64,000 bases of DNA from positions 43,635,624 to 43,699,623 of the forward strand of contig NC_087066.1 in the NCBI RefSeq assembly GCF_963678635.1. The letters run 5' to 3'. Positions 33,602 through 46,040 of this stretch are shown here, piece after piece. The first letter of the stretch is position 1, and every line of letters starts with the position of its first letter. Source of the stretch: Symsagittifera roscoffensis. Taxonomy: Eukaryota > Xenacoelomorpha > Acoela > Convolutidae. A program made the position numbers and the translations under genes. Under the pieces are notes generated by a model. The model had not been told where the DNA came from, did no database searches, and saw only the letters and a program-made list of their open reading frames with translations.

Positions 33602-36600
33602 ATATGTAGATATGTGTAGTATGGCGTTCAAAATTATATATATTATATACTGGTCACCAGAAAAATCAATCTCAATTACTACATTGATCTGATAATCGAT
33701 TATATAGACAATATTTTAGTCAACGAAAATCCATTAAATTCGAGTATTGCCCATGAAACTTCGGTGCGGGTTAGTATATGATATCATTGATATGATGAAA
33801 TTAAAACCTACGGTTTAAACCCATTTAGACAAAAAACTTCGCTCAATCTGGTCATTTAACTCGTTACTTAGCCTCGGAAACTGGAAGTAGTTTCCGTAAA
33901 GTTGTCTATACAGCTTTAATCCACTTGTAGAAGATTTTTGATACTTTTATGAAACCTTGAAAAGTGTCCAAAAATTGTAAGAATCGGATCAGCGTCAAAA
34001 TTCTCATCTTCCGATTGGCAAATATTTTTAATCGCCAAATTTCAATATGTTTTCAGCATATGGATATGCAATTTTCAATCATTTTGGTCAGCAGATTACA
34101 CGGTCTTTAATTTACATTTGTACGGCTGGTCTCTAGATTGCAGTAACAGGAATTCCTTATATGTAAAGCTTCAATCAACAGTAGATATGTGTAGTATGGC
34201 GTTTAAAATTATATATATTAATCACTGGTCACCAGAAAAATCAATCTCAATTATTACATTGATCAACTATCAATTGAAATGCCAAACTTTTGCTCTCAAT
34301 TCCTGTCCACCCAAATTCGATCTCAACTTTGATTCGGTCTCCCAAATACTGACCTACTGAACTTTGACCCCAAATATTGACCTTATGAACTTCGATCCCA
34401 AATGCTGACCTACCGATCCCAAATACTGACCTACTTCGATCTGAAAGTCGATCCCAAATACTGATGCAATCTCAAATACTGACCTAATTTGGCGATATGC
34501 TCAGTGTTGTGTTTCCATTCACTCTCAACACAATGACACAAATATTGAATTTATTCGCATTATGATTTCAAAATCAGTATTTGGGATTGACGCAATCCCA
34601 ATCCCAAACACTGACCTGATTCGGCGATATGCTGTGTGTTGTATTTCCATACACTCTCAACCCAATGACTTCAAATATTGAATTTTTTCGGTATTTTGTT
34701 TTCAAAATACTAAAAGGTGATAACCATCGATTTAGTTAACAAATGTTTTGAGATTTGTTCGTGGATTCCGCTGACATTGGTTAAGTTCTTACCTTGAAAT
34801 TCCGAATTGCTATAGATAAGAATTCCAGCTCTAACTTTTAATTGTTCATATGTAAGTTCAGTAATAAACAAAACTCTGAATCCACTTACAATTTGCTGAA
34901 TCCGCTTACGTTGGCGGATTCCGCTTACAAATTTTGCGGATTCCACTTCAATTTGCGGATTCCAATTACATTTTGTGGAATCCACTTACAGTTGCGGAAT
35001 CCAGCACAACTAGCTATTTTCGATTGTTGCGGAATCCGCGGTACAACAAATGTGCCGACACAATTTACGTTACAGGTATTTGCACGTGGAATCCACGGAA
35101 GTTTTGTAGGTGGAATTCAATGACTTTTTGAAACATGTTTAAACGTTTGTCTATGGAATCCATGAACATACACAAAATTGTGCGCCTATCCAGTGTCACT
35201 ATAAATGAGCTTGAATTTGAAAGTTAAACACAAATAAGCTCATTGACAGTTGCAGGAAAGTCACTAATCATTATATATTGAGAAATTAAAGAAGCTTGAG
35301 CTAAATTCAGTAGAATTGAAGTAACTTGAAAGCTAAGTTTTCAACAATTTTCAAATATTCTGTTAACATTTAAATTCAATTAGCCCCTATTCCCAATTAT
35401 GAATTTTAAATTAGGCTAAAATTGAGAGGTTAATTTTTTCTTAGAGAGCTTGCAAACTTCAAACTTCCACTTTCAAAGTCGATCATAACATTAGGGCTCG
35501 ACTGAAAATTCTTGCTGGAGACATGGGGGAATGAGGCCGACTAAACTAAAGTCAACAAATACTCCAAACACTGTCCAATTATACCCAAAATTGGTCAAAC
35601 AAAAACCAATTTCCTGCTACTTTTTTCAGTCTATCATATTTTCATCGTCAAGTTGGAAATTTGAGCAACAAATTTTATCCTTTAAAAAGTAGTTCCCTCT
35701 CAGAATGTTCCCTTAACCAACACATTTAATTCACTAGAATTTCTTAACTGCAAGTAATAAGTGTGACTGAAATCCATTTAAAATTTAGAAAATTAAACGT
35801 TCCCGTGGCGAGGCAAATTGAATCACATTACAAGGCCACAATGTGCAAGTTGCGAATTTTAAGCGCATTCGGCAACAAGCAAAAATCAGATTTTTTCCGG
35901 AATCCGCAAAATTGCTCTTTTTCTTTGAAAATCTCTGCTGCTTTGGATTCCACGGACAAACAACTAGAACACTGTATGGCTCAAAATTTCTCCAAAAACA
36001 GGCAATTGCAAAATCTGCAACAAAATGTGTGGGATCCGGAACAATTTCGAGGAACCCAAGAACAAAGAATAATATATGTGTTTAGTAAACTTAAGCTGTC
36101 GCGGAATCCGCAACTGTAGGTGGAATCCGTAAGTTGTGAGCGGATTCCGCAAATTGTGAGCGGAACCCGTATTAATTTTTGGAATCTACTTACTTTTGCG
36201 AAAATTTACCTACATTGGAACATACAGACACAGGAACCCAGGAACATACAGACACAAAATTGTGCGCCCAACCATCCAAAAAAATTGTGCGCCTATCCAT
36301 CCACTGCACAGTTTGGCCTCGTATTGTAACTTTTATAACAAACATCAACCGTTATTTCTACAGTTTTGGCGCAAATTGGAATTATGTATTTACCAGAATA
36401 TCTTTTGTAGGTTAACACTCAAAACTCAAAATAACCTTTATCGTCTTTAAAAACTTTTTGAAGACAACAAACTCAAATGAATCATTCGATACTACCAAAC
36501 TTTTTCATTGCAACGCAAAACTGATTTGTTCCCGCACTTAACTTTCATAGATAATAATCGATAATATTGGATTTTCCTTGTCATTCTCTATAAAACAACA

Positions 36601-37170
36601 AAAATAATCGATTATAAGCGATTGACAATGGGTTATAATGATAAGATTGTTTAAGCAATAAAATCCCAATATAATCGATTATAATCCATTATAATCGATT
36701 ATTTTCACAACATTTTATCAAAGAGAAAAATAATCAATTTTAATCGATTAAAATGGATTATAATCTATTTCTTCAATTCTTACTGTGTGTTGTTTTCATT
36801 TTCTCATAATTTTGTTAAACTTAAGTAAGTTATTTTGTTCTCTCGCTTAATTTCATTTTTTCTATTCAATCGAGCTTATGAAAAATTACAAAAACTTACC
36901 TATAGATCCCACACCAACTCCCCCTCCCCACGCTTACCCGTACTACAGTTAGATGTCCCCTAACTAGAGAGAGGGGGGTACGTCGTTGTTGGGGTGTACG
37001 TGGGGGGGATGGCGGTGTATGTGAGGGGGGTATGTCGTGGGTTGGGGGGGGGGGGGGAGTAAGTTGGGGGGGGGGGGGAGTTACGTTGGGGGGGGGGGAG
37101 TTACGTTGGGGGGGGGGGGGTTATGTTGGGCGGTACGTTGGGGGGTTGGTACGTTGGGGGCGGGGGTGTC
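33602..37170. repeat. Tandem segmental duplication, unit A
   Basis: Matches 37476-40725 in the same order: the TAGTCAACGAAAATCCATTA block, TATGTGTAGTATGGCGTTTA, an array of the ~20-bp motif GATCCCAAATACTGACCTAC (34370-34500), ATCCATGAACATACACAAAA, then TAATCGATTATAATCCATTA palindromes (36540-36790) and a GGGGGTACGT/poly-G tract (36970-37170). Offsets between units vary from about 3.5 to 3.8 kb because of internal indels. The TATGTGTAGTATGGCG block appears twice inside this unit (33605, 34185). No gene is supported. Confidence 0.8.
37020..37170. repeat. Poly-G / GGGGTACGTTG low-complexity tract
   Basis: Runs of 9-13 G separated by TTACGTT or TAAGTT. Potentially G-quadruplex forming. A shorter version lies at 40630-40720. 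Confidence 0.8.
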
Positions 37171-37475
37171 GTGAGGAACTGGTCAAAAATGCTGTTTTTG
37201 GGCACTTTTTTGAAAATTGCTACATTACTAAATTACTGGCCGCCCGTGGATGAACGTGTTTATTGGAGTTTTGCAGAAAGTTGCAAAAATTAGAGTCATT
37301 TTTTACGAAATTTAATCAATTTTCATGGATTCTATGTACAAAAAATAATCCATTATATTGACAACAAAAACGGATTATAATCGATTATAATGGATTATAA
37401 GATTATAATGGATTTAAATTTTTCCAAAATAATCTATTGTAATCGAACAAAAATCGATCAAGTGGTCTAAATTTG

Positions 37476-40400
37476 ACATGATAATCGATCATATAGACAA
37501 CAATTTAGTCAACGAAAATCCATTATTTTCGATTATTTCCCATGAAACTTCGGTGCGCGTTAGTATATGATATCATTATTATGATGAAACTAAAACCTAC
37601 TGTTTAAACCCATTTAGAATAAAAACTTCGCTCAATCTGGTCATGTAACTCATTACATTTGAAAAGGAAAGTGTAGCCAATTCGCAACAGCCTCAGAAAA
37701 CTGGAAGTAATTTCCGTAAAGTTGTCTATAAAGCTTTAATCCACTTGTAGAAGATTTTGATACTTTTATGAAACCTTGAAAAGTATCAAAAAATTGTAAG
37801 AATCGGATCAGCATGAATTTTCTCACCTTCCGATTGGCAAATATTTTTAATCGCCAAATTTCAATATGTTTTGAGCATATGGATATGCAATTTTTAATCA
37901 TTTTGGTCAGCAAATTACACAGTCTTTAATTTACATTTATACGGCTGGTCTCTACATTGCAGTAACAGGAATTCCTTATATGTAAAGCTTCAATCAACAG
38001 TAGATATGTGTAGTATGGCGTTTAAAATTATATATATTAATTACTGGTCACCAGAAAAATCAATCTCAATTATTCCATTGATCAACTATCAATTGAAATG
38101 CCAAACTTTTGATCTCAATTCCTGTCCAACCAAATTCGATCTCAACTTTGATTCGATCTCCCAAATACTGACCTACTGAACTTTGATCCCAAATATTGAC
38201 CTTATGAACTTGGATCCCAAATACTGACCTACCGATCCCAAATACTGACCTACTTCGATCTGATAGTCGATCCCAATTACTGATGCAATCTCAAATACTG
38301 ACCTAATTCGGCGATATGCTGTGCGTTGTGTTTCCAAGCACTCTCAAGCCAATCACTACAAATATTGAACTTATTCGGCATTAAGCTTCCAAAATCAGTA
38401 TTTGGGATTGACGCAATTCCAATTAATAACCTAAATTGGCGATATGCTCAGTGTTGTGTTTCTATACACTCTCAACACAATGACACAAATATTGAATTTA
38501 TTCGGCATTATGATTTCAAAATCAGTATTTGGGATTGACGCAATCCCAAACACTGACCTGATTCGGCGATATGCTGTGTGTTGTATTTCCATACACAGGT
38601 ATTTGCACGTGGAATCCACGGAAGTTTTGTAGGTGGAATCCACTGACTTTTTGAAACATGTTTAAAAGTTTGTCTATGGAATCCATGAACATACACAAAA
38701 TTGTGCGCCTATCCAGTGTCACTATAAATGAGCTTGAATTTGAAAGTTAAACACAAATAAGCTTTTTGACAGTTGCAGGAAAGTCACTAATCATTATATA
38801 TTGAGAAATTAAAGAAGCTTGAGCTAAATTCAGTAGAATTGAAGTAACTTGAAAGCTAAGTTTTCAACAATTTTCAATTATTCTGTTAACATTTAAATTC
38901 AATTAGTACCTATTCCCAATTATGAATTTTAAATTAGGCTAAAATCGAGAGGCTAATTTTTTCTTAGAGGGCGTGCAAACTTCAAGTTTCCACTTTCAAA
39001 GTCGATCATAACATTAGGGCTCGACTGAAAATTCTTGCTAGAGACATGGGGGAATGAGGCCGACTAAAGTCAACAAATTCTCCAAACACTGTCCAATCAT
39101 ACCCAAAATTGGTCAAACAAAAACCAATTTCTTGCTACTTTTTTCAGTCTATCATATTTTCATCGTCAAGTTGGAAATTTGAGCAACAAATTTTATCCTT
39201 AAAAAAGTAGTTCCCTCTCAGAATGTTCCATTAACCAACACATTTAATTCACTAGAATTTCTTAACTGCAAGTAATAAGTGTGACTGAAATCCATTTAAG
39301 ATTTAGAAATTTAAACGTTCCCGTGGCGAGGCAAATTTAATCACATTACAAGGCCACAATGTGCAAGTTGCGAATTTTAAGCGGATTCGGCAACAAGCAA
39401 AAATCAGATTTTTTTCGGAATCCGCAAAATTGCTCTTTTTCTTTGATGTTCTCTGCTGTTTTGGATTCCACGGACAAATAGCTAGAACACTGTATGGCTC
39501 AAAATTGCTCCAAAAACAGACAATTGTAAATCCGCAAAAAAAATGTGTGGGATCCGGAACAATTTCGAGGAATCCAAGAACAAAGAATATTATATGTGTT
39601 TAGTAAACTTAAGCTGTCGCGGAATCCGCAACTGTAAGTGGAATCCGTAAGTTGTGACCGGATTCCGCAAATTGTGAGCGGAACCCGCATTAATTTTTGG
39701 AATCCCTTTACTTTTGCAAAAATCTACTTACATTTGCGGAAACCCGAACAATTACTTATATTTACTTGTTGCGGAATCGGCAACACAAAATTTACATCAA
39801 AGGTATTTTTACGCGGAGGCCGCTGAAATTTTATAAGTAAAATCCACTTACATTTTGGAACATGTTCTAAGACTTGTCTCTGGAACCCAGGAACATACAA
39901 ACACAAAATTGTGCGCCTAACCATCCAACGAAATTTTGCGCCTCTCCATCCACTGCACAGTTTGGCCTCGTATTGTAACTTTTATAACAAATATCAACCG
40001 TTATTTCTACAGTTTTGGCGCAATTTGGAATTATGTATTTACCAGAAAATCTTTTGCAGGTTAACACTCAAAACTCAAAATAACCTTTATCGTCTTTTAA
40101 AACTTTTTGAAGACAACAAACTCAAATGAATCATTCGATACTACCAAACTTTTTCATTGCAACGCAAAACTGATTTGTTCCCGCACTTAACTTTCATAGA
40201 TAATAATCGATAATATTGGATTTTCCTTGTCATTCTCTATAAAACAACAAAAATAATCGATTATAAGCGATTGAAAATGGGTTATAATGATAAGATTGTT
40301 TAAGCAATAAAATCCCAATATAATCGATTATAATCCATTATAATCGATTATTTTCACAACATTTTATCAAAAAGAAAAATAATCAATTTTAATCAATTAA

Positions 40401-40725
40401 AATGGATTATAATCTATTTCTTCAATTCTTACTGTGTGTTGTTTTCAGTTTCTCATAATTTTGTTAAACTTCAGTTAGTTATTTTGTTCTCTCGCTTAAT
40501 TTCATTTTTTCTATTCAATCGAGCTTATGAAAAATTACAAAAAGTTACCTATAGATCCCACACCAACTCCCCCTCCCCACGCTTACCCGTCCGTACTACA
40601 GTTAGATGTCCCCTAACTAGAGAGAGAGAGGGGGGGTACGTGGAGGGATGGCGGTGTACGTGAGGGGGGTATGTCGTGGGTTGGGGGGGGGGGGTGGGAG
40701 TAAGTTGGGGTGGGGGGTTACGTTG
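37476..40725. repeat. Tandem segmental duplication, unit B
   Basis: Second copy of unit A (see 33602-37170), including the ACTGACCTAC array (38150-38320), the GCGGAATCC motif set, the TAATCGATTA palindromes (40200-40420) and a poly-G tract. It lacks about 0.3 kb of unit A around 34.7-35.1 kb. Small indels break every open frame that overlaps it. Confidence 0.8.
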
Positions 40726-40885
40726 GGAAGAAACTCAAACCTAAATCGTAGTTGCTCTTCCTTTCTCACTCTTCTTCTTTTGATTGTAAAAAATGAAAAA
40801 ACTCACGCCATTTTTTATTAACTTTGAAAGGAAAAAACCCAATTGCGTCTGACATATATCATTGTTGTTCGGAACAAAAAAAAAC
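40726..40885. other. Short linker, no feature
   Basis: Nothing recognised between the segmental duplication and the tandem family-1 array. Confidence 0.4.
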
Positions 40886-42640
40886 GAAATATGCTCGGGT
40901 TGGTTTTCACTCTTCAGACAAAATTGGACTTTTCAGCTAGCTATTTTTGGCAAAATGTTTTATATCATTCAAAGTTTATTAATGTCTTGAGCGTAAATTT
41001 GGAAAAAATTTTCACCTGTGACCTTTTTTTAAAGTTATGAGCGTTTAAAAACTGTCATTTTGGCCAACTTGGGACAATTGACGCGCGAATTAACGCAGTT
41101 TATTACTGCTTGATACACAATAAAGGCAGTCGTAACACTCAAGGCTTCGCCCTGATACGAGCAGTCTTGTTAATCCGGCTTTCGTAACGAAAGTGACGGA
41201 ATATTTGTGCTCGGGTTGGTTTTTTTTTTCACACAAAATGCGACTTTTTAACTAGCCAATTTTGACCAAATTTTCCTAAATCAATCAAAAAGTATTATTG
41301 TCTTGAGCATAATTTTGAAAAGATATTTCACCTGTGATGATTTTTCGTAAAAATATGGAGCTTTACAATTTGCCATTTCGGCCAATTTGGGACAGATAAC
41401 GCGCGATATCTTTCGCGTTATTAACGCTTAAGCGGAGATTTAATTCATCTTAAAAATTGTTTTAAATTGGTTGAAGGTAGCTCATTTGCCATAATTGTTT
41501 GTTACTAGAAGCAAAATTTATCACTGTGCTTTTATATGACGTGTTGGGGATGGTTTTCACAAAAAATCTCAAATTAAAAATAATATGTTCTTTTTGTTTT
41601 ATTACATTTAATTTTTTAAATGTTATTACTGCTCGATACACAATAAAAGGCAGTCGTAACACTCAAGACTTCGCCCTGATACGAGCAGTCTTGTTAATCC
41701 GGCTTTCGTAACGAAAGTGACGGAATTTTTGTGCTCAGGTTGGTTTTTTCACACATCAATCAAAAAGTATCATTGTCTTGAGCATAAATTTGAAAAGATA
41801 TTTCAATGATTTTTCGTAAAAATATGGAGGTTTACAATTTTGGACAATTAACGCGCGATACTTTCGCGCTATTAACGCTTAAGCGGAGATTTAATTCGTC
41901 TTAAAAATTGTTTTAAATTGGTTGAAGGAAGCTTATTTGCCATAATTGTTTGTTACTAGAACCAAAACCTATCACTTTGTTTTTTTATATGGCGTGTGGG
42001 GGGTGGTTCTTACAAAAAATCTCAAATTAAAAAGAGTATATACTTTTTGTTTTATTACGCATAATTTTTAAATGTTATTACTGCTCGATGCACCTTAAAA
42101 GGCAGTCTTAACACTCAAGTCTTCATCTTGATACGATCAGTCTTGTTAATCCGGTTTTTGTAATGAAAGTTACGGAATATTTGTGATCGGGATGGTTTTT
42201 GGTTTTTTAGACAAATTTCGTCCTTTTAATTAGCCATTTTTGACCAAATTTTCTTTAAATCACTCGAAAAGTATTCATGTTTTGAACATAAATTTGAAAA
42301 TACAAGTCACCTCTGAACATTTTCTGTAAATTTATGGGGTTTTAAAAATTGCCATTTGGTACAATTAACGCGCAATACATTTCGCGCTATTAACGCGTAA
42401 GCTGAGATTTAATCCGTCTTAAAAATCGTTTCAATTGGTTGAAGGAAGCTAATTTGTCATAATTCATTTATTGCTAGGATCACTCTGTACTGTTTTGCTG
42501 CTAGATAATCTCTCACTTTGTACTTTGAATGGCGTGTGGGGGGATGATTTTCACAAAAAAATCTCAAATTTATTTTTTTTTCACGTTATTACTGCTCCAT
42601 AGACCTTAAAAGGCAGAACAATCAGGGCTTCGCTTTATTT
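40886..42640 (+). repeat. Tandem array of family-1 hairpin-ended repeats (about four units)
   Basis: Partial unit 40886-41173, then units starting near 41174, 41698 and 42151, all in + orientation. Each junction reads ATACGAGCAGTCTTGTTAATC followed by CTTTCGTAACGAAAG: the end hairpin of one unit abuts the start hairpin of the next, with a constant ~10-bp joint. Unit length is about 523 bp, shorter where internal deletions occurred. Confidence 0.8.
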
Positions 42641-44050
42641 TTTTGCATATAGACTCATGAAAACCAAATTTTTTTTCAATAATAGTTTGAAAACAGTGAA
42701 TCTTACTGGCCTAATGAGTTGTCGTAATATATTTTGAACCACTCAAGCTTGCATTTGAGTTAGACTGGAAAATATTTCCGTTTTTTCCTATTTCAAATTT
42801 TTTTTCAAATTAAAATGAGAAAAGACAGCGTGAGATTTCCAGTAAAAAAAAGACTGAAAGTCATAGCGTTGACCTTTTGTCTGAATAATTGATAATCTTT
42901 TCAGACAAAAAAGCACTGATAAAAGGTTTGAGATTGATTTTACTCTCAAAAAATTAATTTTGAAAAAATTCAATTAAAATGTACTTGAATCATTATAAAA
43001 AGTTTTAAATTGATTTAAAGTGGTCTCATTTCAGGCTAAGAATTCATAGTTTGATATAATTTCAGTTTTTTCTGTAGATAGCTTTTTTATGTACATAGAG
43101 TTTCTGTACATAGAGTTTTGGAATACATAAAATAAGATTTGAATCCAGTCAAGTTGATTTAAATTGACTAAAATCAAATTTCATCTTTGTTGAAAACTTC
43201 ATTCAGAATATCTCCAAACTTTGTTGCCATTTGAGATTTCAATATTGTGTTGACTCATTTGAAATAGTTGCGGTTAAAATTGTGATGTTAAAAATGACAT
43301 TCGAAAAAAGTTGCCTAAAATTACTATTTTTTTGACCGCAAAACCCTCATTTGCAAAATTTTAAATGAAAACCCCGGAAACAATGGTTTGCGGTGAACAT
43401 TGCCCCTTTCTGTAGTGAGTTTAGCTGAGAATGAATTTTAGATCAAGTTAATATCCTCCCCCCAAATCCGTTTAGGGGGGAGGATGTTAACTTGGTTCTG
43501 AGTTCGAACTTTCGAAGGCAAAATTATTATGTAACAAATTTAATTTGGAAGTTATATTACACTTTGTAGAGAAGAGTTAGTAGAGACTTTGATGCTTTTA
43601 AATGTCTTGCAAAAACCCATCTAAATCAGGAAGAAACCGTGAAAAAACGTTGTAAACCGGTGATTGGAAGAAAATGGGCTTCATTTTATTAATTTTTTTA
43701 CTGTATATTGTCTTTAAAATTCAATTTTAAGCGATCCTAATCCATTTCTGTTAGTATGGGGAGTTTTGATAAAAAACGTTGACTGAAAATTTTTAATTCA
43801 AAAATCGTATACATTGACGCTACAGAAAAATTCCACACTTTTTGTTGTCACAAAGTTGTTAAAATTTCTGCATTAAAGAGAAAACACCTCTCATCATATT
43901 TTTCCCAAATTATCACTCAATTTTTAATCATTTAATCACAAAATAGTTTCATTGGAAATATTAAATTTGACATGAGTTGTTATTAAAATTTAGTTTCGTG
44001 TTTTTTAACAATAGGGAGCGATAGTTAGAACAGTTAATGGCTGGTAACAG
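42641..44050. other. Non-coding stretch downstream of the GPCR exon
   Basis: AT-rich, with one strong hairpin at 43445-43493. May include the GPCR 3' untranslated region. No other feature supported. Confidence 0.5.
43445..43493. repeat. Near-perfect hairpin with C6/G6 arms
   Basis: AAGTTAATATCCTCCCCCC, an ~11-base loop, then GGGGGGAGGATGTTAACTT; the arms pair over about 19 bp with one G-T type mismatch. Resembles the gap-adjacent poly-C/poly-G inverted repeat at 50101-50233 in design. Confidence 0.85.
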
Positions 44051-45064
44051 TTAATTGTAGTCCAATTTTCTCGTTATAACTTGTAAGAAAGCCTTCCTTA
44101 ATCTCATATTAGTAGCGGCATAAATCAACGGGTTCAGACACGAATTTGCATATCCCAACAACGTGAAAAAGTCAAACATTTCACGCTCGTAAGTGAAGTT
44201 TCGGTTGGTGCAAGCTTGCACCACGTTTAGAGTAAAAAATGGCAGCCAACATAAAATAAAAACTCCAAAAACGATTCCAAGTGTCTTGGTTGCTTTTCGC
44301 TCGCTTAAAAATACCCCAAGTTTGCTTGATTTTGAGGTTTCTTTCAAGTTCACCTGAGACCCGTGGGAAGATTTCGGTTTTTTTGGGCATTTTTTAAGGT
44401 CGTTAAGCTTCCCATCTCCGTTTCTTGATGAAGCACATGTCGATACCATTGAGTGATTTGTTGCCGGAAATCGGTTTGCCCCGCCACCGCGATGCACTCG
44501 TAATGTCGCGACAGCTTCGTTGTTTTCGGACTCGACTGCGCTTTTGCTTTGTTTTTTCTTGTTCTCGTTTTTGGAATTTCCATTTGAATTCGTTTTGAGC
44601 AGAATAGTTCCAGATGCCAGAATTCTGAGTTGTTTTTGCGCTTTCAGATACACACTTGTATACGCAAAAGTCATCAAACACAGCGGCAAGTAGAAAGAAA
44701 TTAGGGACGAAGTTACTCTGTAAACTCTGTTATTTGTGAACTCACATTTCTCAAACGAATTAGCCCCCGCTTGCTTCAAGCTGAAATGCCAGATGGCAAT
44801 AGCTGGAAACGAAATAAGAGCGGAAAGAATCCAGACGATTAGTATAGCTGCTAGACAGGTTTTGTGCGTGACGATTGTGGAATACTGCATGGACCTTCTG
44901 ATGGCCACGAATCGATCCAGACTTATGGCTGTTAGGTTCATGATACTGGCGGTACTTGCCAGGACGTCTACGGCGTGCCAGATGTGACATACCCAGTAGC
45001 CAAATATCCACCTCCCATGCAGTAGATGGACAAATGCTCCTATTGGTGCAACAAACAGACCGAC
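44051..45064 (-). CDS. Dopamine D2-like / biogenic-amine GPCR, last exon (partial gene)
   Basis: 337 in-frame codons from acceptor TTTTTGTTCAG (intron ends 45065) to TAA at 44051. It encodes the end of TM2 to the C-terminus of a class A rhodopsin-like receptor. Visible features: the TM3 Cys (WVCHIW) for the extracellular disulfide; the amine-binding Asp in HAVDVLAS; SLDRF as the DRY motif; TM5 with SSLISFYLP (Ser residues suited to catechol binding); a long basic third loop (~120 residues); KATKTLGIVFGVFILCWLPFF as TM6; and ANSCLNPLIY as TM7 NPxxY. The C-tail is very short (RKAFLQVITRKLDYN). A long loop 3 with a short tail is typical of D2-like and alpha-2-adrenergic Gi-coupled receptors; subtype unsettled. 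TM1-TM2 exon(s) were not found upstream. Confidence 0.85.
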   Translation of the reverse strand, partial: VGLFVAPIGAFVHLLHGRWIFGYWVCHIWHAVDVLASTASIMNLTAISLDRFVAIRRSMQYSTIVTHKTCLAAILIVWILSALISFPAIAIWHFSLKQAGANSFEKCEFTNNRVYRVTSSLISFYLPLCLMTFAYTSVYLKAQKQLRILASGTILLKTNSNGNSKNENKKKQSKSAVESENNEAVATLRVHRGGGANRFPATNHSMVSTCASSRNGDGKLNDLKKCPKKPKSSHGSQVNLKETSKSSKLGVFLSERKATKTLGIVFGVFILCWLPFFTLNVVQACTNRNFTYEREMFDFFTLLGYANSCLNPLIYAATNMRLRKAFLQVITRKLDYN

Positions 45065-46040
45065 CTGAACAAAAACAGTTATACTATGGGAGCGAAGATG
45101 AAAATATGCCTCTCAGGTATCCCCCCCCCCCCTCACAATCAAGATGAGGCGGGGGTCTTTTCTGATAGTCTCCCCAAGTTGTGAAGACTCATTGTAAAAA
45201 TCTTACCAACAAAAATTTATTCCAAAAACGTTTTTTTTTTGCTGGCAAATTTTTCTCAAATACGTGATTAAATAATCTCTGTTAGACACAAAAGGGTGTT
45301 TTTTTTGGCTTTTTGTTTGTCTCGGGTCATGATCTGAGTTAATCTTGTAATTTCGACGCTATATTTGATTCAATTTGTAATAAAAAAATTACATAAATGT
45401 TTGACGATTTCGGCTGCCCGGAAGCTGATGGTTCACATGAGTTTTAACTTATTTGTCGGTTCATTAACTTCTGTGAACATAGTATTTAACTTCAACTTGA
45501 TGCACTGGCCCTTAAGTTCTGATTGCTTGATTTAACAATTTGCAAAACCTTCTCAAAGTTATATTAGATGGAAAATGCAAGATTTGACATTTGCACAAGC
45601 GTTGTGACATTTGAAATAATCAACACGCATTCATTTATTATTCTGTTTTTAAAAAGCGCGTTTTTGAATATTTTTAGTATCAGATAATTTAGGGTGGTTC
45701 AACTGGGTAATCTGACACCATGGCGCAAAATTAATACACTCCGGAAATCACACAGCGTGTAATTGAAGTTCGTGAAACCTTGAAAAACCCATGAGCCGTG
45801 CAAAATTTTGTTAGCAAGTCCGCTGCCCGCTGTTATATATCAGTTATTTGGGTTGCCAAGATGTGTTGGGGGTAACAGAGTGTTCTAATATAATTATATT
45901 CTTCTACTTTTGCAGCTTTGTGGGGTTTTCCTTCAGCCTGGAATATTCAAAACCCAAACTATGACGCCATCATAAGAACAATTTGGCGTCTAGAAGGATA
46001 GACGGGCCATCATTTAGACGATACAAAAAAAGTGCATATA
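45065..46040. other. GPCR intron / intergenic; no exon found
   Basis: Poly-C run near 45121-45132 and AT-rich sequence. A short frame-broken segment at about 45720-45870 is discussed among the rejected items. Confidence 0.4.

Noticed and set aside
33300-39800. A CRISPR-like array from the repeated GCGGAATCCGC motifs
   Set aside because: Spacing is irregular, motifs vary and the context is a eukaryotic segmental duplication; there are no unique equal-length spacers.
45720-45870. ATGGCGCAAAAT... segment resembling the start of a transposase-like protein
   Set aside because: Stops occur in the first 25 codons and the helix-turn-helix resemblance is too weak to call even a relic.
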